64,000 nucleotides of DNA from Lelliottia amnigena (GCA_900635465.1 LR134135.1:1364001-1428000), one strand, 5' to 3'. Shown: positions 35,799-45,760, counted from the stretch's first letter. The notes: generated by a model from the sequence alone, not told the origin. A program made the numbers and translations.

Positions 35799-36278
35799 AT
35801 GGATTTACAGGTCGTTCCAACTCTGGATACGTTACGTCACTGGCTCGACGATGCTGGCATCACTTACTTTGAGTGTGATTCCTGTCAGGCGTTGCACCTG
35901 CCGCACATGCAAAATTTCGACGGCATTTTTGACGCCAAAATCGACCTGATTAACGACGTAATTCTTTTCTCGGCGCTGGCCGAAGTAAAACCGTCGGCAC
36001 TGCTGGCCCTGGCCTCTGATTTATCGGCAATCAATGCCGGTTCTTTGACCGTGAAAGCATTTCTCGATATTCAGGATGATAATCTGCCAAAATTGGTGGT
36101 TTGCCAGTCTTTATGCGCCGGTGCGGGGTTGTCATTTCAGCAGTTTGCCTGGTTTATGCGCCAGAGCGAAGAGCAAATCTCGATGGTGATGTTAGAGGCC
36201 AGCGCGCACCACCTGCTCTTTATGGCTGAAGATGAAGAGGTCGAGAATAACGATTCACGCGACGCGTTTCTGCACTAA
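35799..36278 (+). CDS. ybjN: YbjN-family regulator/chaperone-like protein
   Basis: 159-residue acidic protein of the YbjN family, with a fold like type III secretion chaperones; in E. coli its dosage affects motility, biofilm and stress genes. Match in length and sequence (LTLDTLRHWLDDAGITYFECDSCQALHLPHMQ type; here VPTLDTLRHWLDD). The ATG lies 54 bases after rimK. Confidence 0.88.
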   Translation: MDLQVVPTLDTLRHWLDDAGITYFECDSCQALHLPHMQNFDGIFDAKIDLINDVILFSALAEVKPSALLALASDLSAINAGSLTVKAFLDIQDDNLPKLVVCQSLCAGAGLSFQQFAWFMRQSEEQISMVMLEASAHHLLFMAEDEEVENNDSRDAFLH

Positions 36279-36635
36279 AACGCGCTGACACTCTCGCAGT
36301 CGCTACCGCAGCGGCTGCATAACACCCTCTAATCTGCTGCTATTAACCTCCCTTTAAAGAATATTTCACCTGTCTGCGGGCCTGTTCGGCTTATCACATA
36401 GACCCTTTCTGCGTAAAAAATTGATAAAAACCGCTTTTTAATCTGGGCTATAGCCTGGGGCACAGGCTACAGTTATTCTTGCGGAGCTTAAAAAAGCGAG
36501 CGAAAACTGCCAGAAGGTTTTTTCTTTTGCGTCAGGCAGAGCGACAAAATATGCATGATTCTTGCATATCCCCAAATGCATGCTTTTAGTTCGTTTGTTA
36601 ACAACAGTTAACGAGCTTTCATAAGGAATAACGAT
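36279..36635. other. Intergenic region ybjN-potF (pot promoter region)
   Basis: About 357 bases, no gene. It contains a short inverted repeat (TAGCCTG / CAGGCTA near 36450-36470) and the candidate sigma-54 site noted separately. Confidence 0.6.
36551..36567 (+). promoter_or_regulatory. Candidate sigma-54 promoter for potFGHI
   Basis: ATGCATGATTCTTGCAT keeps the GC near -24 and TTGCAT near -12 at proper spacing, though TGG is changed to ATG. In E. coli potFGHI belongs to the NtrC-activated set, so a sigma-54 element is expected here; this one is imperfect. Confidence 0.4.
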
Positions 36636-37748
36636 ATGGTCGCCTTTAATAAAAAATGGTTATCGGGTCTGGTTGCGGGCGCTCTGATGGCTGTCTCTGC
36701 CGGTACGCTCGCTGCGGAACAAAAAACGCTGCACATTTATAACTGGTCTGATTATATCGCGCCGGATACGGTGGCGAATTTCGAAAAAGAGACCGGGATT
36801 AAAGTGGTTTACGACGTCTTTGACTCCAACGAAGTGCTGGAAGGCAAATTGATGGCGGGCAGCACCGGCTTTGACCTGGTGGTTCCCTCGGCCAGTTTCC
36901 TTGAGCGCCAGCTGGCGGCCGGCGTTTTCCAGCCGCTGGATAAGAGCAAGATGCCGAACTGGAAAAACCTCGATCCTGAAGTGCTGAAGATGGTCGCGAA
37001 GCACGATCCGGATAACAAATACGCCTTACCGTATTTGTGGGCGACGACCGGGATTGGCTACAACGTCGATAAAGTGAAAAAGGCGCTGGGAACCGACGTA
37101 CCGCTGGACAGCTGGGATATGGTGCTGAAACCGGAAAACCTGGCCAAGCTGAAAAGCTGCGGCGTCTCATTCCTCGATGCGCCTGAAGAGATTTTTGCCA
37201 CCGTGCTGAATTACCTCGGCAAAGATCCGAACAGCACCAAAGCAGATGACTACACCGGGCCGGCCACCGACCTGCTGCTCAAGCTGCGTCCAAACATTCG
37301 TTACTTCCATTCATCTCAGTACATTAACGATCTCGCTAACGGCGATATCTGTGTTGCCATCGGCTGGGCGGGTGATGTGTGGCAAGCGGCCAACCGCGCG
37401 AAAGAAGCGAAGAATGGCGTGAACGTGACCTATACGATCCCGAAAGAGGGCGCGCTGGCGTTCTTTGACGTCTTCGCGATGCCTGCGGATGCGAAAAACA
37501 AAGATGAAGCCTATCAGTTCCTGAACTACCTGCTGCGTCCGGAAGTGATTGCCCATATCAGCGATCACGTCTTCTACGCCAACGGTAACAAAGCGTCTGT
37601 GCCGCTGATCAGCGCTGAAGTCCGTGACAATCCGGCGATCTTCCCGCCGGCAGATGTGTTCGCCAAGCTGTTCACGCTGAAAGTACAAGACCCGAAAATC
37701 GACCGCGTGCGTACCCGTGCGTGGACGAAGGTGAAAAGCGGTAAATAA
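36636..37748 (+). CDS. potF: Putrescine-binding periplasmic protein PotF
   Basis: 370-residue solute-binding protein of the PotFGHI putrescine importer. Signal peptide MVAFNKKWLSGLVAGALMA...AAE, then the PotD/PotF fold with LHIYNWSDYIAPDTV, YDVFDSNEVLEGKLMAGSTGFDLVVPS and ALPYLWATTGIGYN. Length as E. coli PotF. First gene of the operon, with ATAAGGAA as its ribosome site. Confidence 0.95.
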   Translation: MVAFNKKWLSGLVAGALMAVSAGTLAAEQKTLHIYNWSDYIAPDTVANFEKETGIKVVYDVFDSNEVLEGKLMAGSTGFDLVVPSASFLERQLAAGVFQPLDKSKMPNWKNLDPEVLKMVAKHDPDNKYALPYLWATTGIGYNVDKVKKALGTDVPLDSWDMVLKPENLAKLKSCGVSFLDAPEEIFATVLNYLGKDPNSTKADDYTGPATDLLLKLRPNIRYFHSSQYINDLANGDICVAIGWAGDVWQAANRAKEAKNGVNVTYTIPKEGALAFFDVFAMPADAKNKDEAYQFLNYLLRPEVIAHISDHVFYANGNKASVPLISAEVRDNPAIFPPADVFAKLFTLKVQDPKIDRVRTRAWTKVKSGK

Positions 37749-37855
37749 TTCATTCACCGACTTTTTCCAGGCCGGGAATGTTCAGAACATCCCGGCAACA
37801 GGCGCACCGAAAGGGTGCGCCTGCACCAGTTTAGATTGATGCCGGAGAGCACCCC

Positions 37856-38989
37856 GTGAATGAAGCGACCCCCCGCCCGCAGGCGAAAACCCGTAAAGCG
37901 CTGACCCCGCTTCTTGAAATCCGTAACCTGACGAAGTCCTTTGATGGTCAGCATGCCGTGGACGATGTCAGCCTCACCATCTACAAAGGCGAGATCTTTG
38001 CGCTGCTTGGCGCGTCCGGCTGTGGTAAATCCACGCTGTTACGGATGTTGGCCGGTTTTGAACAGCCGACAGCCGGGCAAATTATGCTGGATGGCGTCGA
38101 TCTCTCCCGCGTGCCGCCTTACGAACGCCCGATCAATATGATGTTTCAGTCATACGCGCTGTTCCCCCATATGACGGTGGAGCAGAACATCGCGTTTGGC
38201 CTGAAGCAGGACAAGCTGCCAAAAGCCGAAATCACCGCACGCGTGGCCGAAATGCTCAGCCTGGTGCATATGCAGGAATTCGCGAAGCGCAAGCCGCACC
38301 AGCTTTCTGGAGGTCAGCGTCAGCGCGTCGCGCTGGCGCGTAGCCTGGCAAAACGACCAAAACTGCTGCTGCTTGACGAGCCCATGGGCGCGCTGGACAA
38401 AAAGCTGCGCGACCGTATGCAGCTCGAAGTGGTGGATATTCTTGAGCGCGTGGGTGCGACCTGTGTGATGGTGACGCACGATCAGGAAGAGGCCATGACC
38501 ATGGCCGGACGTATCGCGATCATGAACCGCGGTAAGTTCGTGCAAATCGGCGAGCCGGAGGAGATTTACGAGCACCCGACCCACGCGCTACAGCGCGGAA
38601 TTTATAGGTTCGGTCAATGTGTTTGAAGGGTTGCTGAAAGAACGTCAGGAAGATGGTCTGGTGATTGAAGCGCCAGGGCTGGTGCATCCGCTGAAGTAGA
38701 TCCTGACGCCTCGGTCGTGGATAACGTGCCGGTTTACGTTGCACTGCGTCCGGAAAAAATCATGCTCTGCGAGGCGTCGCCTGCCGATGGCTATAACCTT
38801 GCCGTCGGAGAAGTGGTGCATATTGCATACCTGGGCGATCTCTCGATTTATCACGTTCGACTCAAAAGCGGACAGATGATCAGCGCCCAGTTGCAGAACG
38901 AACACCGTTACCGAAAAGGGCTGCCAACGTGGGGCGATGAAGTGCGTCTGTGCTGGGACGCGGACAGTTGCGTCGTGCTGACGGTATAA
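37856..38989 (+). pseudogene. potG: Putrescine ABC transporter ATPase PotG, two single-base frame breaks
   Basis: ATPase of the putrescine importer. Walker [10 protein letters not shown], signature [16 protein letters not shown], Walker B LLLLDEP and the H-loop VTHDQEEA are intact. An extra C in CCC at 38580-38582 turns [13 protein letters not shown] into [12 protein letters not shown] and a stop at 38626. A missing G near 38696 (AAGTAGAT for AAGGTAGAT) breaks the frame again. The C-terminal regulatory domain resumes VDNVPVYVALRPEKIMLCE to CVVLTV. Two compensating-type indels within 120 bases of an otherwise conserved gene suggest sequence error; if real, the transporter lacks a full PotG. 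Confidence 0.85.
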
Positions 38990-38998
38990 GGAGCGGCA

Positions 38999-39952
38999 AT
39001 GAGTACACTTGAACCCCCTGTCCGCGAGCCTAAAACCAGCGGATTCGCGAAATGGCTGACGCATATGCAGATGGCGCATGGCCGCAAGCTGGTGATCGCC
39101 ATGCCGTATGTGTGGCTGATCCTGCTGTTCCTGCTGCCATTCCTGATTGTCTTCAAGATCAGTCTCGCCGAAATGGCGCGGGCGATCCCGCCTTATTCCA
39201 ATCTGATGGAGTGGGCGGACGGAACGCTGACGATCGCGCTGAATTTGGGTAATTATTTACAGCTCACCGACGATCCGCTCTATTTCGAAGCATATTTGCA
39301 GTCGTTGCAAATAGCCGCGGTCTCGACGATCTGCTGTCTGGCGATCGGCTATCCGCTTGCGTGGGCGGTGGCGCACAGCAAACCGTCGACGCGCAATATT
39401 CTGCTGTTGCTGGTGATTCTGCCGTCATGGACCTCGTTTCTGATCCGCGTGTACGCGTGGATGGGGATCCTGAAAAACAATGGCGTGCTGAATAACTTCT
39501 TGCTGTGGCTCGGCGTTATCGATCAGCCGCTGACGATTTTGCACACCAATCTGGCGGTGTATATCGGCATTGTGTACGCCTATCTGCCGTTTATGGTACT
39601 GCCCATTTATACGGCGCTGACGCGCATTGATTACTCGCTGGTGGAGGCCTCACTGGATCTCGGTGCCCGTCCGCTGAAAACGTTTTTTAATGTGATTGTC
39701 CCGCTCACCAAAGGCGGAATTATCGCGGGGTCGATGCTGGTGTTTATCCCGGCGGTCGGTGAGTTTGTTATCCCGGAACTGCTCGGCGGCCCGGACAGCA
39801 TCATGATTGGCCGCGTGCTGTGGCAGGAGTTCTTCAACAACCGCGACTGGCCGGTGGCCTCTGCGGTCGCGATTGTCATGCTGCTGCTGCTGATCGTGCC
39901 GATCATGTGGTTCCACAAGCATCAGCAAAAACAGATGGGAGATCACGGATGA
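38999..39952 (+). CDS. potH: Putrescine transporter permease PotH
   Basis: 317-residue inner-membrane permease with six or so helices and the EAA loop (EASLDLGARPLKTFFNVIVPL). Forms the membrane channel with PotI. Its stop overlaps the potI start by four bases. Same length as in E. coli. Confidence 0.94.
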   Translation: MSTLEPPVREPKTSGFAKWLTHMQMAHGRKLVIAMPYVWLILLFLLPFLIVFKISLAEMARAIPPYSNLMEWADGTLTIALNLGNYLQLTDDPLYFEAYLQSLQIAAVSTICCLAIGYPLAWAVAHSKPSTRNILLLLVILPSWTSFLIRVYAWMGILKNNGVLNNFLLWLGVIDQPLTILHTNLAVYIGIVYAYLPFMVLPIYTALTRIDYSLVEASLDLGARPLKTFFNVIVPLTKGGIIAGSMLVFIPAVGEFVIPELLGGPDSIMIGRVLWQEFFNNRDWPVASAVAIVMLLLLIVPIMWFHKHQQKQMGDHG

Positions 39953-40793
39953 ATAATTTACCGGTCGTACGCTCTCCGTGGCGCATTCTGATTCTGGTGC
40001 TGAGCTTCACGTTCCTTTACGCCCCGATGTTGATGCTGGTGATCTACTCGTTCAACAGCTCCAAACTTGTGACCGTTTGGGCGGGCTGGTCGACGCGGTG
40101 GTACGGCGAACTTTTCCACGATACCGCCATGATGAGCGCGGTGGGGTTGAGTCTGACGATTGCCGCCTGCGCGGCCACGATGGCCTCTATTCTTGGCACC
40201 ATTGCCGCACTGGTAATGGTGCGATTTGGTCGCTTCCGTGGCTCGACGGGCTTTGCGTTTATGATAACTGCTCCGCTGGTCATGCCGGACGTCATCACGG
40301 GTTTGTCGTTGCTGCTGCTGTTTGTCGCGCTGGCGCATGCGATTGGCTGGCCGGCGGATCGGGGCATGTTGACCATCTGGCTGGCGCACGTCACCTTCTG
40401 TACCGCCTATGTGGCGGTGGTGATTTCGTCGCGTCTGCGCGAGCTGGATCATTCGATTGAAGAGGCGGCGATGGATCTCGGTGCTACGCGGTAAAAGTCT
40501 TCTTCATCATTACGCTGCCGATGATTATGCCTGCGGTGATCTCGGGTTGGCTGCTGGCGTTTACGCTGTCGCTCGACGACCTGGTGATTGCCAGCTTCGT
40601 TTCAGGCCCGGGTGCCACGACGCTCCCGATGCTGGTTTTCTCCAGCGTACGCATGGGCGTTAACCCTGAGATCAACGCCCTGGCGTCAATCATTTTAGGG
40701 GTTGTGGGCGTCGTGGGCTTTATCGCCTGGTATCTGATGGCGCGCGCGGAAAAACAGCGCGTGCGCGATATCCAGCGTGCAAGACGCGGCTGA
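39949..40793 (+). pseudogene. potI: Putrescine transporter permease PotI, one frame break
   Basis: Second permease of the importer. The reading frame MNNLPVVRSPWRILILVLSFTFLYAPM... breaks inside the EAA loop: EEAAMDLGAT is followed by CGG TAA where a C is lost near 40489 (ACGCGG for ACGCCGG). Restoring it yields PVKVFFIITLPMIMPAVISGWLLAFTLSLDDLVIASF and the normal C-terminus. It may be a true deletion or a sequence error; as written the product would stop after about 181 residues, before its last helices. Confidence 0.85.
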
Positions 40794-40859
40794 AGCATTT
40801 AAAATTCTCAATGAAGTGCCGCGCGTGTCGCGGCACTGTTTTTCAGGGAAGTAAAAACA

Positions 40860-41333
40860 TTGGGATTCTTAACGAAATCGCGACAAGCACATGCTCGCCT
40901 GAACGTACCTGCTCTTGTGCAGGTAGCGGCGCTCGCCATTATTATGATCCGCTGTCTGGATTTAGTGATGCTGTTTAATATGCTGGGTCTGCGCGGCGTG
41001 GGGGAATTTATCCATCGCAGCGTGCAAACGTGGAATTTGACACTCGTTTTCATGGGCAGCCTGGCGCTGGTTTTCGTTGAGATCTACTGCGCTTTTTCCC
41101 TGGCGAAAGGACGTAACTGGGCGCGGTGGGTGTTTCTGCTGACGCAGGTGATTGCCACCGGTTATCTGTGGGCCGCGTCGATCGGCTATGGGTATCCCGA
41201 GCTGTTCAGTATTGCCGGTGAGTCGAAACGGGAAATTTTCCGCTCGCTTATGCTGCAAAAACTTCCGGATCTGCTGGTGCTGTTCCTCCTCTTTGTTCCT
41301 GCGTCCAGCCGACGGTTTTTCCGTCTGCAATAA
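40860..41333 (+). CDS. ybjO: Inner-membrane protein YbjO
   Basis: 157-residue membrane protein with about four helices (DUF2593); function unknown. Starts at TTG 40860 (read GFLTKSRQAHARLNVPALVQVA) with CAGGGAAG upstream; no ATG fits better, and homologues share this start region. Located between potI and rlmC as in E. coli. Confidence 0.82.
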   Translation: MGFLTKSRQAHARLNVPALVQVAALAIIMIRCLDLVMLFNMLGLRGVGEFIHRSVQTWNLTLVFMGSLALVFVEIYCAFSLAKGRNWARWVFLLTQVIATGYLWAASIGYGYPELFSIAGESKREIFRSLMLQKLPDLLVLFLLFVPASSRRFFRLQ

Positions 41334-41336
41334 TGT

Positions 41337-41465
41337 GTATACACGTCATCCTTCAAGCTGTCGCTGCGTTGGCTGCGTCTGCTCACCCCAGTCACTTACT
41401 TAAGTAAACGCCGGGGATTCTTAGACTTGCCGCCTTGATACAACTTGTATGATTTTGTGTATATA
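41337..41465. repeat. ERIC element
   Basis: About 128 bases matching the enterobacterial repetitive intergenic consensus. The core CGCTCACCCCAGTCACTTACTT, given here in part as CACCCCAGTCACTTACTT, and GGGGATTCTTAGACTTGCCG are recognisable, with TATAC/GTATA ends. A TATAAT element at 41462-41467, partly formed by its right end, could be the -10 box of rlmC. Confidence 0.88.
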
Positions 41466-41496
41466 ATCGCAGCCCCGTTATTCTTAAGGTTTTCCT

Positions 41497-42624
41497 ATGC
41501 AGTGCGCACTCTTTGATGCTGGTCGTTGCCGCTCCTGTCAGTGGATAGAGCAGCCGGTTTCCCAACAACTCTCCGCGAAAATGACCGATTTGCAGCAGCT
41601 GCTTGCATCGCACCCGGTTGCGGAGTGGTGCGCACCCGTCAGCGGGCCGGAGCAGGGCTTTCGCAATAAAGCTAAAATGGTGGTGAGTGGGAGTGTTGAA
41701 AAACCGCTGCTGGGGATGTTGCACCGCGACGGCACGCCGGAAGATTTGACCGACTGTCCGCTGTATCCCGCTTCGTTTGAACCGGTCTTCGCGGCGCTGA
41801 AACCCTTTATCGCCCGTGCGGGTTTGACGCCCTATAACGTTGAGCGTAAACGCGGTGAACTCAAATACCTGCTGTTAACCGAAAGCCAGCTCGACGGCGG
41901 AATGATGCTGCGCATTGTCCTGCGTTCCGAAGCCAAAATTGAACAACTGCGCGCGGCGCTGCCGTGGCTTCAGCAGCAATTACCGCAGTTGAAGGTGATC
42001 ACGGCAAATATTCAGCCGGTGCATATGGCGATTATGGAAGGGGAGAAAGAGATTTTCTTCACCGACCAGCAGGCGCTGGCGGAACGTTTTAACGACGTCC
42101 CGCTGTGGATCCGCCCGCACAGTTTCTTCCAGACCAACCCGACGGTGGCGAGTCGGCTCTATGCCACGGCGCGCGACTGGGTGCGGGCGCTAAATATCCA
42201 TCATATGTGGGATCTTTTTTGTGGTGTTGGCGGCTTTGGTCTGCACTGCGCCACGCCGCAGATGACGCTGACGGGTATTGAGATTTCGCCGGAAGCCATT
42301 GCCTGCGCCAAACACTCTGCTGCGCAATTAGGCTTAACCGATCTTCATTTTCAGGCGCTGGATTCTGCCAAGTTCGCCACCGGTCAGGGCAGCGTGCCTG
42401 AACTGGTGCTGGTGAATCCTCCGCGTCGGGGCATCGGTAAAACGCTGTGCGATTATCTGAGCCAGATGGCACCTGACTTCATCATCTATTCCAGCTGTAA
42501 CGCCCGGAGCATGGCAAAGGATTTTGACCACTTGCCCGGCTACCGTGTAGAGCGCGTACAGCTTTTCGATATGTTCCCGCACACCGCGCACTACGAAGTG
42601 TTGACGCTGCTCGTCAAATCTTAA
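41497..42624 (+). CDS. rlmC: 23S rRNA m5U747 methyltransferase RlmC
   Basis: 375-residue SAM-dependent methyltransferase (formerly RumB) that methylates U747 of 23S rRNA. The 4Fe-4S ligands C3, C11, C14 ([12 protein letters not shown]) and a later Cys (LTDCPLY) are visible, then the SAM motif [14 protein letters not shown], and the catalytic region [15 protein letters not shown]...[14 protein letters not shown] with the nucleophilic Cys. Same length as E. coli RlmC. Confidence 0.95.
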   Translation: MQCALFDAGRCRSCQWIEQPVSQQLSAKMTDLQQLLASHPVAEWCAPVSGPEQGFRNKAKMVVSGSVEKPLLGMLHRDGTPEDLTDCPLYPASFEPVFAALKPFIARAGLTPYNVERKRGELKYLLLTESQLDGGMMLRIVLRSEAKIEQLRAALPWLQQQLPQLKVITANIQPVHMAIMEGEKEIFFTDQQALAERFNDVPLWIRPHSFFQTNPTVASRLYATARDWVRALNIHHMWDLFCGVGGFGLHCATPQMTLTGIEISPEAIACAKHSAAQLGLTDLHFQALDSAKFATGQGSVPELVLVNPPRRGIGKTLCDYLSQMAPDFIIYSSCNARSMAKDFDHLPGYRVERVQLFDMFPHTAHYEVLTLLVKS

Positions 42625-42696
42625 ACAAAATGTGAACTCTTCTGCCGTCCAAAATCAGGTAAGCTTTAACGGTTAAACACTGAAAAAGGCAAATGA

Positions 42697-43413
42697 ATGG
42701 CGGCGGCAAAACAGATCCTGCTGGTGGAAGACGACGGCGATATCGCGTCTCTCCTGCGTTTACATCTTGAAGACGAAGGTTACGTCATTACCCATGAGGC
42801 CGACGGTGCCAAAGCGTTGCTGCTGCTTGAGCAGGTGCAATGGGATGCGGTGATCCTCGATCTGATGTTGCCTCACGTCGACGGGCTGGAAATTTGTCGT
42901 CGCATTCGCCAGCTCACCCGCTATCTGCCCATCATTATTATCAGCGCCCGCAGCAGTGAAACTGACCGCATCACCGGGCTGGAAACCGGCGCGGATGACT
43001 ATCTGGCTAAACCCTTTTCCGTGCAGGAGCTGATTGCCCGCATTAAAGCGCTGTTCCGTCGCCAGCAGGCGATGGGGCAGGCGCAGACCAACGGGCAAAT
43101 TTATGCGCACGGCCTGGCGCTGGATCCGCTCTTGCGGAGCGTGCAGCTGAACGGCAAAGAGGTGGTGCTCACGCCACGCGAATTTGAGCTGCTGTACTTC
43201 TTTGCCCGTCATCCCGGCGAGGTGTTCTCGCGTCTGGCTTTGCTCGAGCAGGTCTGGGGCTATCAGCACGAAGGCTACGAACACACCGTTAACACCCATA
43301 TCAATCGCCTGCGGATCAAGATAGAAAAAGACGCCGCCGAGCCGGAAATTATTCGTACCGTCTGGGGCAAAGGCTATAAATTCGCGGAGTTTCATCATGA
43401 CGCGCAGGTTTAG
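42697..43413 (+). CDS. OmpR-family response regulator (not in E. coli K-12 at this site)
   Basis: 238-residue regulator: receiver domain with acidic pocket EDD, phospho-acceptor Asp55 (ILDLMLPH) and Lys105 (LAKPF), then an OmpR-type winged helix (LTPREFELLYFFARHPGEVFSRLALLEQVWGY...VNTHINRLRIKIE). It overlaps the sensor kinase gene by 17 bases, so the two are coupled. Inserted between rlmC and artJ. Signal and targets unknown. Starts ATG 42697 after AAAAAGG. Confidence 0.85.
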   Translation: MAAAKQILLVEDDGDIASLLRLHLEDEGYVITHEADGAKALLLLEQVQWDAVILDLMLPHVDGLEICRRIRQLTRYLPIIIISARSSETDRITGLETGADDYLAKPFSVQELIARIKALFRRQQAMGQAQTNGQIYAHGLALDPLLRSVQLNGKEVVLTPREFELLYFFARHPGEVFSRLALLEQVWGYQHEGYEHTVNTHINRLRIKIEKDAAEPEIIRTVWGKGYKFAEFHHDAQV

Positions 43414-44869
43414 CCTCAGCCAGCGGCTGACGCTACTGTTTATTCTGTTGCTGATGCTCAGCGCGGCCGTGGCCTGTGTGGTGCAGCTCTACACCAGCAT
43501 GCAGTACGGCAACGCCATGGTTCAGCGCCTGTCGGGCGGGCTGGCGCAGCAAATTGCTCAGCGCGAACCGATTCTTGATGCGCAGGGCAAGGTCGATCGC
43601 CAGCGTCTGAAGCCGCTGTTCGATCGGCTGATGACGTTTAATCCCAGCGTAGAGCTGTACGTGATTTCACCGGACGGCGAGCTGCTGGCTGATGCAGCCC
43701 CGCCGGGGCACATTCAGCGGCAACGCATTGCGATTGCGCCGCTGCAAAATTTCCTCAGCGGCGAAACGTGGCCGGTGTATGGCGACGATCCGCGCAGTCT
43801 CGATAAGAAAAAAGTCTTCAGCGCCACGCCGCTTCGCCAGGACGGCCAGCTTCGCGGCTATTTGTACATCATCCTGCAAGGTGAAGAGTTTAATGCCCTC
43901 GCGGACATGGCGTGGCACAAAACGCTTTGGAGCACAGCGATGTGGTCGTTGCTGCTGGTGGCCCTGTTTGGCCTGCTGGCGGGCCTGCTGGTGCGCTATT
44001 GGGTGACGCAACCGGTCAAGCGACTGACGGCGGAAGTCTCCGGTCTGGAGCAGGACAGCATCAGCGCCATTAAACAGCTTGCAGACCAGCCGCTCGAAAA
44101 CAGCACGGGTGATGAGGTGACGCTCCTGCGCAACACCTTTATCGAACTGGCGCGCAAGATTACGTCCCAGTGGGATCAGCTGGCCGACAGCGACCGGCAG
44201 CGCCGGGAATTTATCGCCAATATTTCTCACGATTTGCGCACGCCGCTCACGTCGTTGCTGGGGTATCTGGAGACGCTATCGATGAAATCCGCGACCCTGA
44301 CGGCAGAAGAGAGCCAGAAGTATCTGGCCACGGCGCTGCGACAGGGGCAAAAGGTGCGGCATCTTTCGCAGCAGCTGTTTGAACTGGCGCGCCTGGAATA
44401 TGGCGGCATCAAACCGCAGCGCGAACGCTTTGCGATGGGGGAGCTGATTTCCGACGTGGCGCAGAAGTTTGAGCTGACCGCGCAGACCCGTGAGCTTCGC
44501 CTGCATATTGATGTCCCAGGGCGGCTGCCTCTGGTGAATGCTGACGTCTCGATGATCGAACGGGTGGTGACGAATTTGCTGGATAATGCGATGCGCCACA
44601 CGCCTGCGGGCGGCGATATTCGTCTGGCGGTGTGGCAGGAGAATCAGCAATTGCAGGTGGAAGTGACCGATAGCGGACCGGGGATTGCGGCGGCGTTGCG
44701 GGATGAATTATTCCAGCGACCGTCTGCGTTGAGCCAGCAGGCATCGCGCGAAAATCGCGGCGGATTAGGGCTGTTAATCGTGAAAAGGATGCTGGAGCTG
44801 CACGGCGGCGGGATTAACCTGATGGAGGCGGCGAGCGGGGCGCGTTTCCGCTTTTATGTACCGCTATAA
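43397..44869 (+). CDS. Two-component sensor histidine kinase
   Basis: 490-residue membrane kinase. N-terminal helix LTLLFILLLMLSAAVACVVQL, a periplasmic sensor region of about 140 residues, a second helix (LWSTAMWSLLLVALFGLLAGLL), HAMP (VTQPVKRLTAEVSGLEQ), HisKA with the phosphorylated His near residue 277 (NISHDLRTPLTSLLGYLETL), and HATPase_c with N-box NLLDNAMRHTP and G-boxes DSGPGI, GGLGLLI. Partner of the overlapping response regulator. A GC-rich hairpin separates it from artJ. Confidence 0.87.
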   Translation: MTRRFSLSQRLTLLFILLLMLSAAVACVVQLYTSMQYGNAMVQRLSGGLAQQIAQREPILDAQGKVDRQRLKPLFDRLMTFNPSVELYVISPDGELLADAAPPGHIQRQRIAIAPLQNFLSGETWPVYGDDPRSLDKKKVFSATPLRQDGQLRGYLYIILQGEEFNALADMAWHKTLWSTAMWSLLLVALFGLLAGLLVRYWVTQPVKRLTAEVSGLEQDSISAIKQLADQPLENSTGDEVTLLRNTFIELARKITSQWDQLADSDRQRREFIANISHDLRTPLTSLLGYLETLSMKSATLTAEESQKYLATALRQGQKVRHLSQQLFELARLEYGGIKPQRERFAMGELISDVAQKFELTAQTRELRLHIDVPGRLPLVNADVSMIERVVTNLLDNAMRHTPAGGDIRLAVWQENQQLQVEVTDSGPGIAAALRDELFQRPSALSQQASRENRGGLGLLIVKRMLELHGGGINLMEAASGARFRFYVPL

Positions 44870-44883
44870 ATCACAAATAAAAA

Positions 44884-44901
44884 GCCGGGCGAGTGCCCGG
44901 C
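44884..44901. terminator. Bidirectional terminator between the kinase gene and artJ
   Basis: GCCGGGC-gagt-GCCCGGC with AATAAAAA on its left, serving the minus-strand artJ best. Confidence 0.8.
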
Positions 44902-44910
44902 GAGACGTGA

Positions 44911-45642
44911 TTATTGTGGGAACCACTGGTCACTGATTTTCTGGTAAGTGCCGTCGGCTTTAATCGCTTTCAGCGCGCCATTCAGTTTTTCCAGCAGAGC
45001 TTTGTTATCCGGGCGTACCGCGATGCCAAGGCCAGTACCAAAGTACTGCGGGTCGGTCACTTTTTCCGTCGCTGTACCCAGCTGAGGGTTGTTTTTAAGC
45101 CACTCGTTCACCACGGCGGTGTCACCAAACACCCCGTCAATACGGCCATTTTTCAGGTCGATAATCGCGTTCTGGTAGCTATCGTAAGCCACGGTTTTGA
45201 CTTCAGGATGTTGATCCTGCAGATATTTTTGGTGCGTGGTGCCGTTTTCCATCCCGATGCGTTTGCCTTTCAGCTCAGCGAAGGATTTGTAAGTGTCTTT
45301 TTTCGCGATAACGACCGCAGAGTTAGCGTAGTACGGGTCGGTGAAAGAGACCTGTTTGCTACGATCTGGCGTGATGTCCATTCCGGAAATGACCGCATCG
45401 TATTTTTTAAATTTCAGCGCCGGGATCAGGCTGTCGAACGCGTGGTTGGTAAAAGTGCAGTCGGCCTGCATTTGTTTGCACAGCGCTTTCGCAAGATCGA
45501 TATCAAAACCAACGATCTGATTGCTGGCATCCAGCGATTCGAATGGCGGATAAGTGGCGGAAACGCCGAAGCTGATTTTATCTGCGGCTGATGCGCCAGC
45601 GGCGAAAGTTGCCAGTAATGCGGCCAGAACGTACTTTTTCAT
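44911..45642 (-). CDS. artJ: Arginine-binding periplasmic protein ArtJ
   Basis: 243-residue periplasmic receptor for L-arginine, feeding the ArtQMP transporter. Signal peptide MKKYVLAALLATFAAGASA, then the amino-acid-binding fold (SATYPPFESLDASNQIVGFDIDLAKALC; SGMDITPDRSKQVSF; GTGLGIAVRPDN). ATG 45642 has GGGAG upstream and matches homologues. It has its own promoter region with ArgR-like boxes, separate from artPIQM. Confidence 0.94.
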   Translation of the reverse strand: MKKYVLAALLATFAAGASAADKISFGVSATYPPFESLDASNQIVGFDIDLAKALCKQMQADCTFTNHAFDSLIPALKFKKYDAVISGMDITPDRSKQVSFTDPYYANSAVVIAKKDTYKSFAELKGKRIGMENGTTHQKYLQDQHPEVKTVAYDSYQNAIIDLKNGRIDGVFGDTAVVNEWLKNNPQLGTATEKVTDPQYFGTGLGIAVRPDNKALLEKLNGALKAIKADGTYQKISDQWFPQ

Positions 45643-45708
45643 TTTACTGCTCCCGTCTGTCAATCTGTCTTATGCGCCGTGTCTTCGGCATAGATAAACA
45701 ATGCCATT

Positions 45709-45748
45709 TATTGAATTTGTATGCAATAAAAATGATTAAATATTATTT
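45709..45748. promoter_or_regulatory. Pair of ArgR boxes upstream of artJ
   Basis: Two 18-bp A/T-rich palindromic sites three bases apart, ATTGAATTTGTATGCAAT and AATGATTAAATATTATTT, resembling TGAATWWWWATTCA. artJ is arginine-repressed by ArgR in E. coli. Confidence 0.6.
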
Positions 45749-45760
45749 CGCGCATAAAAA

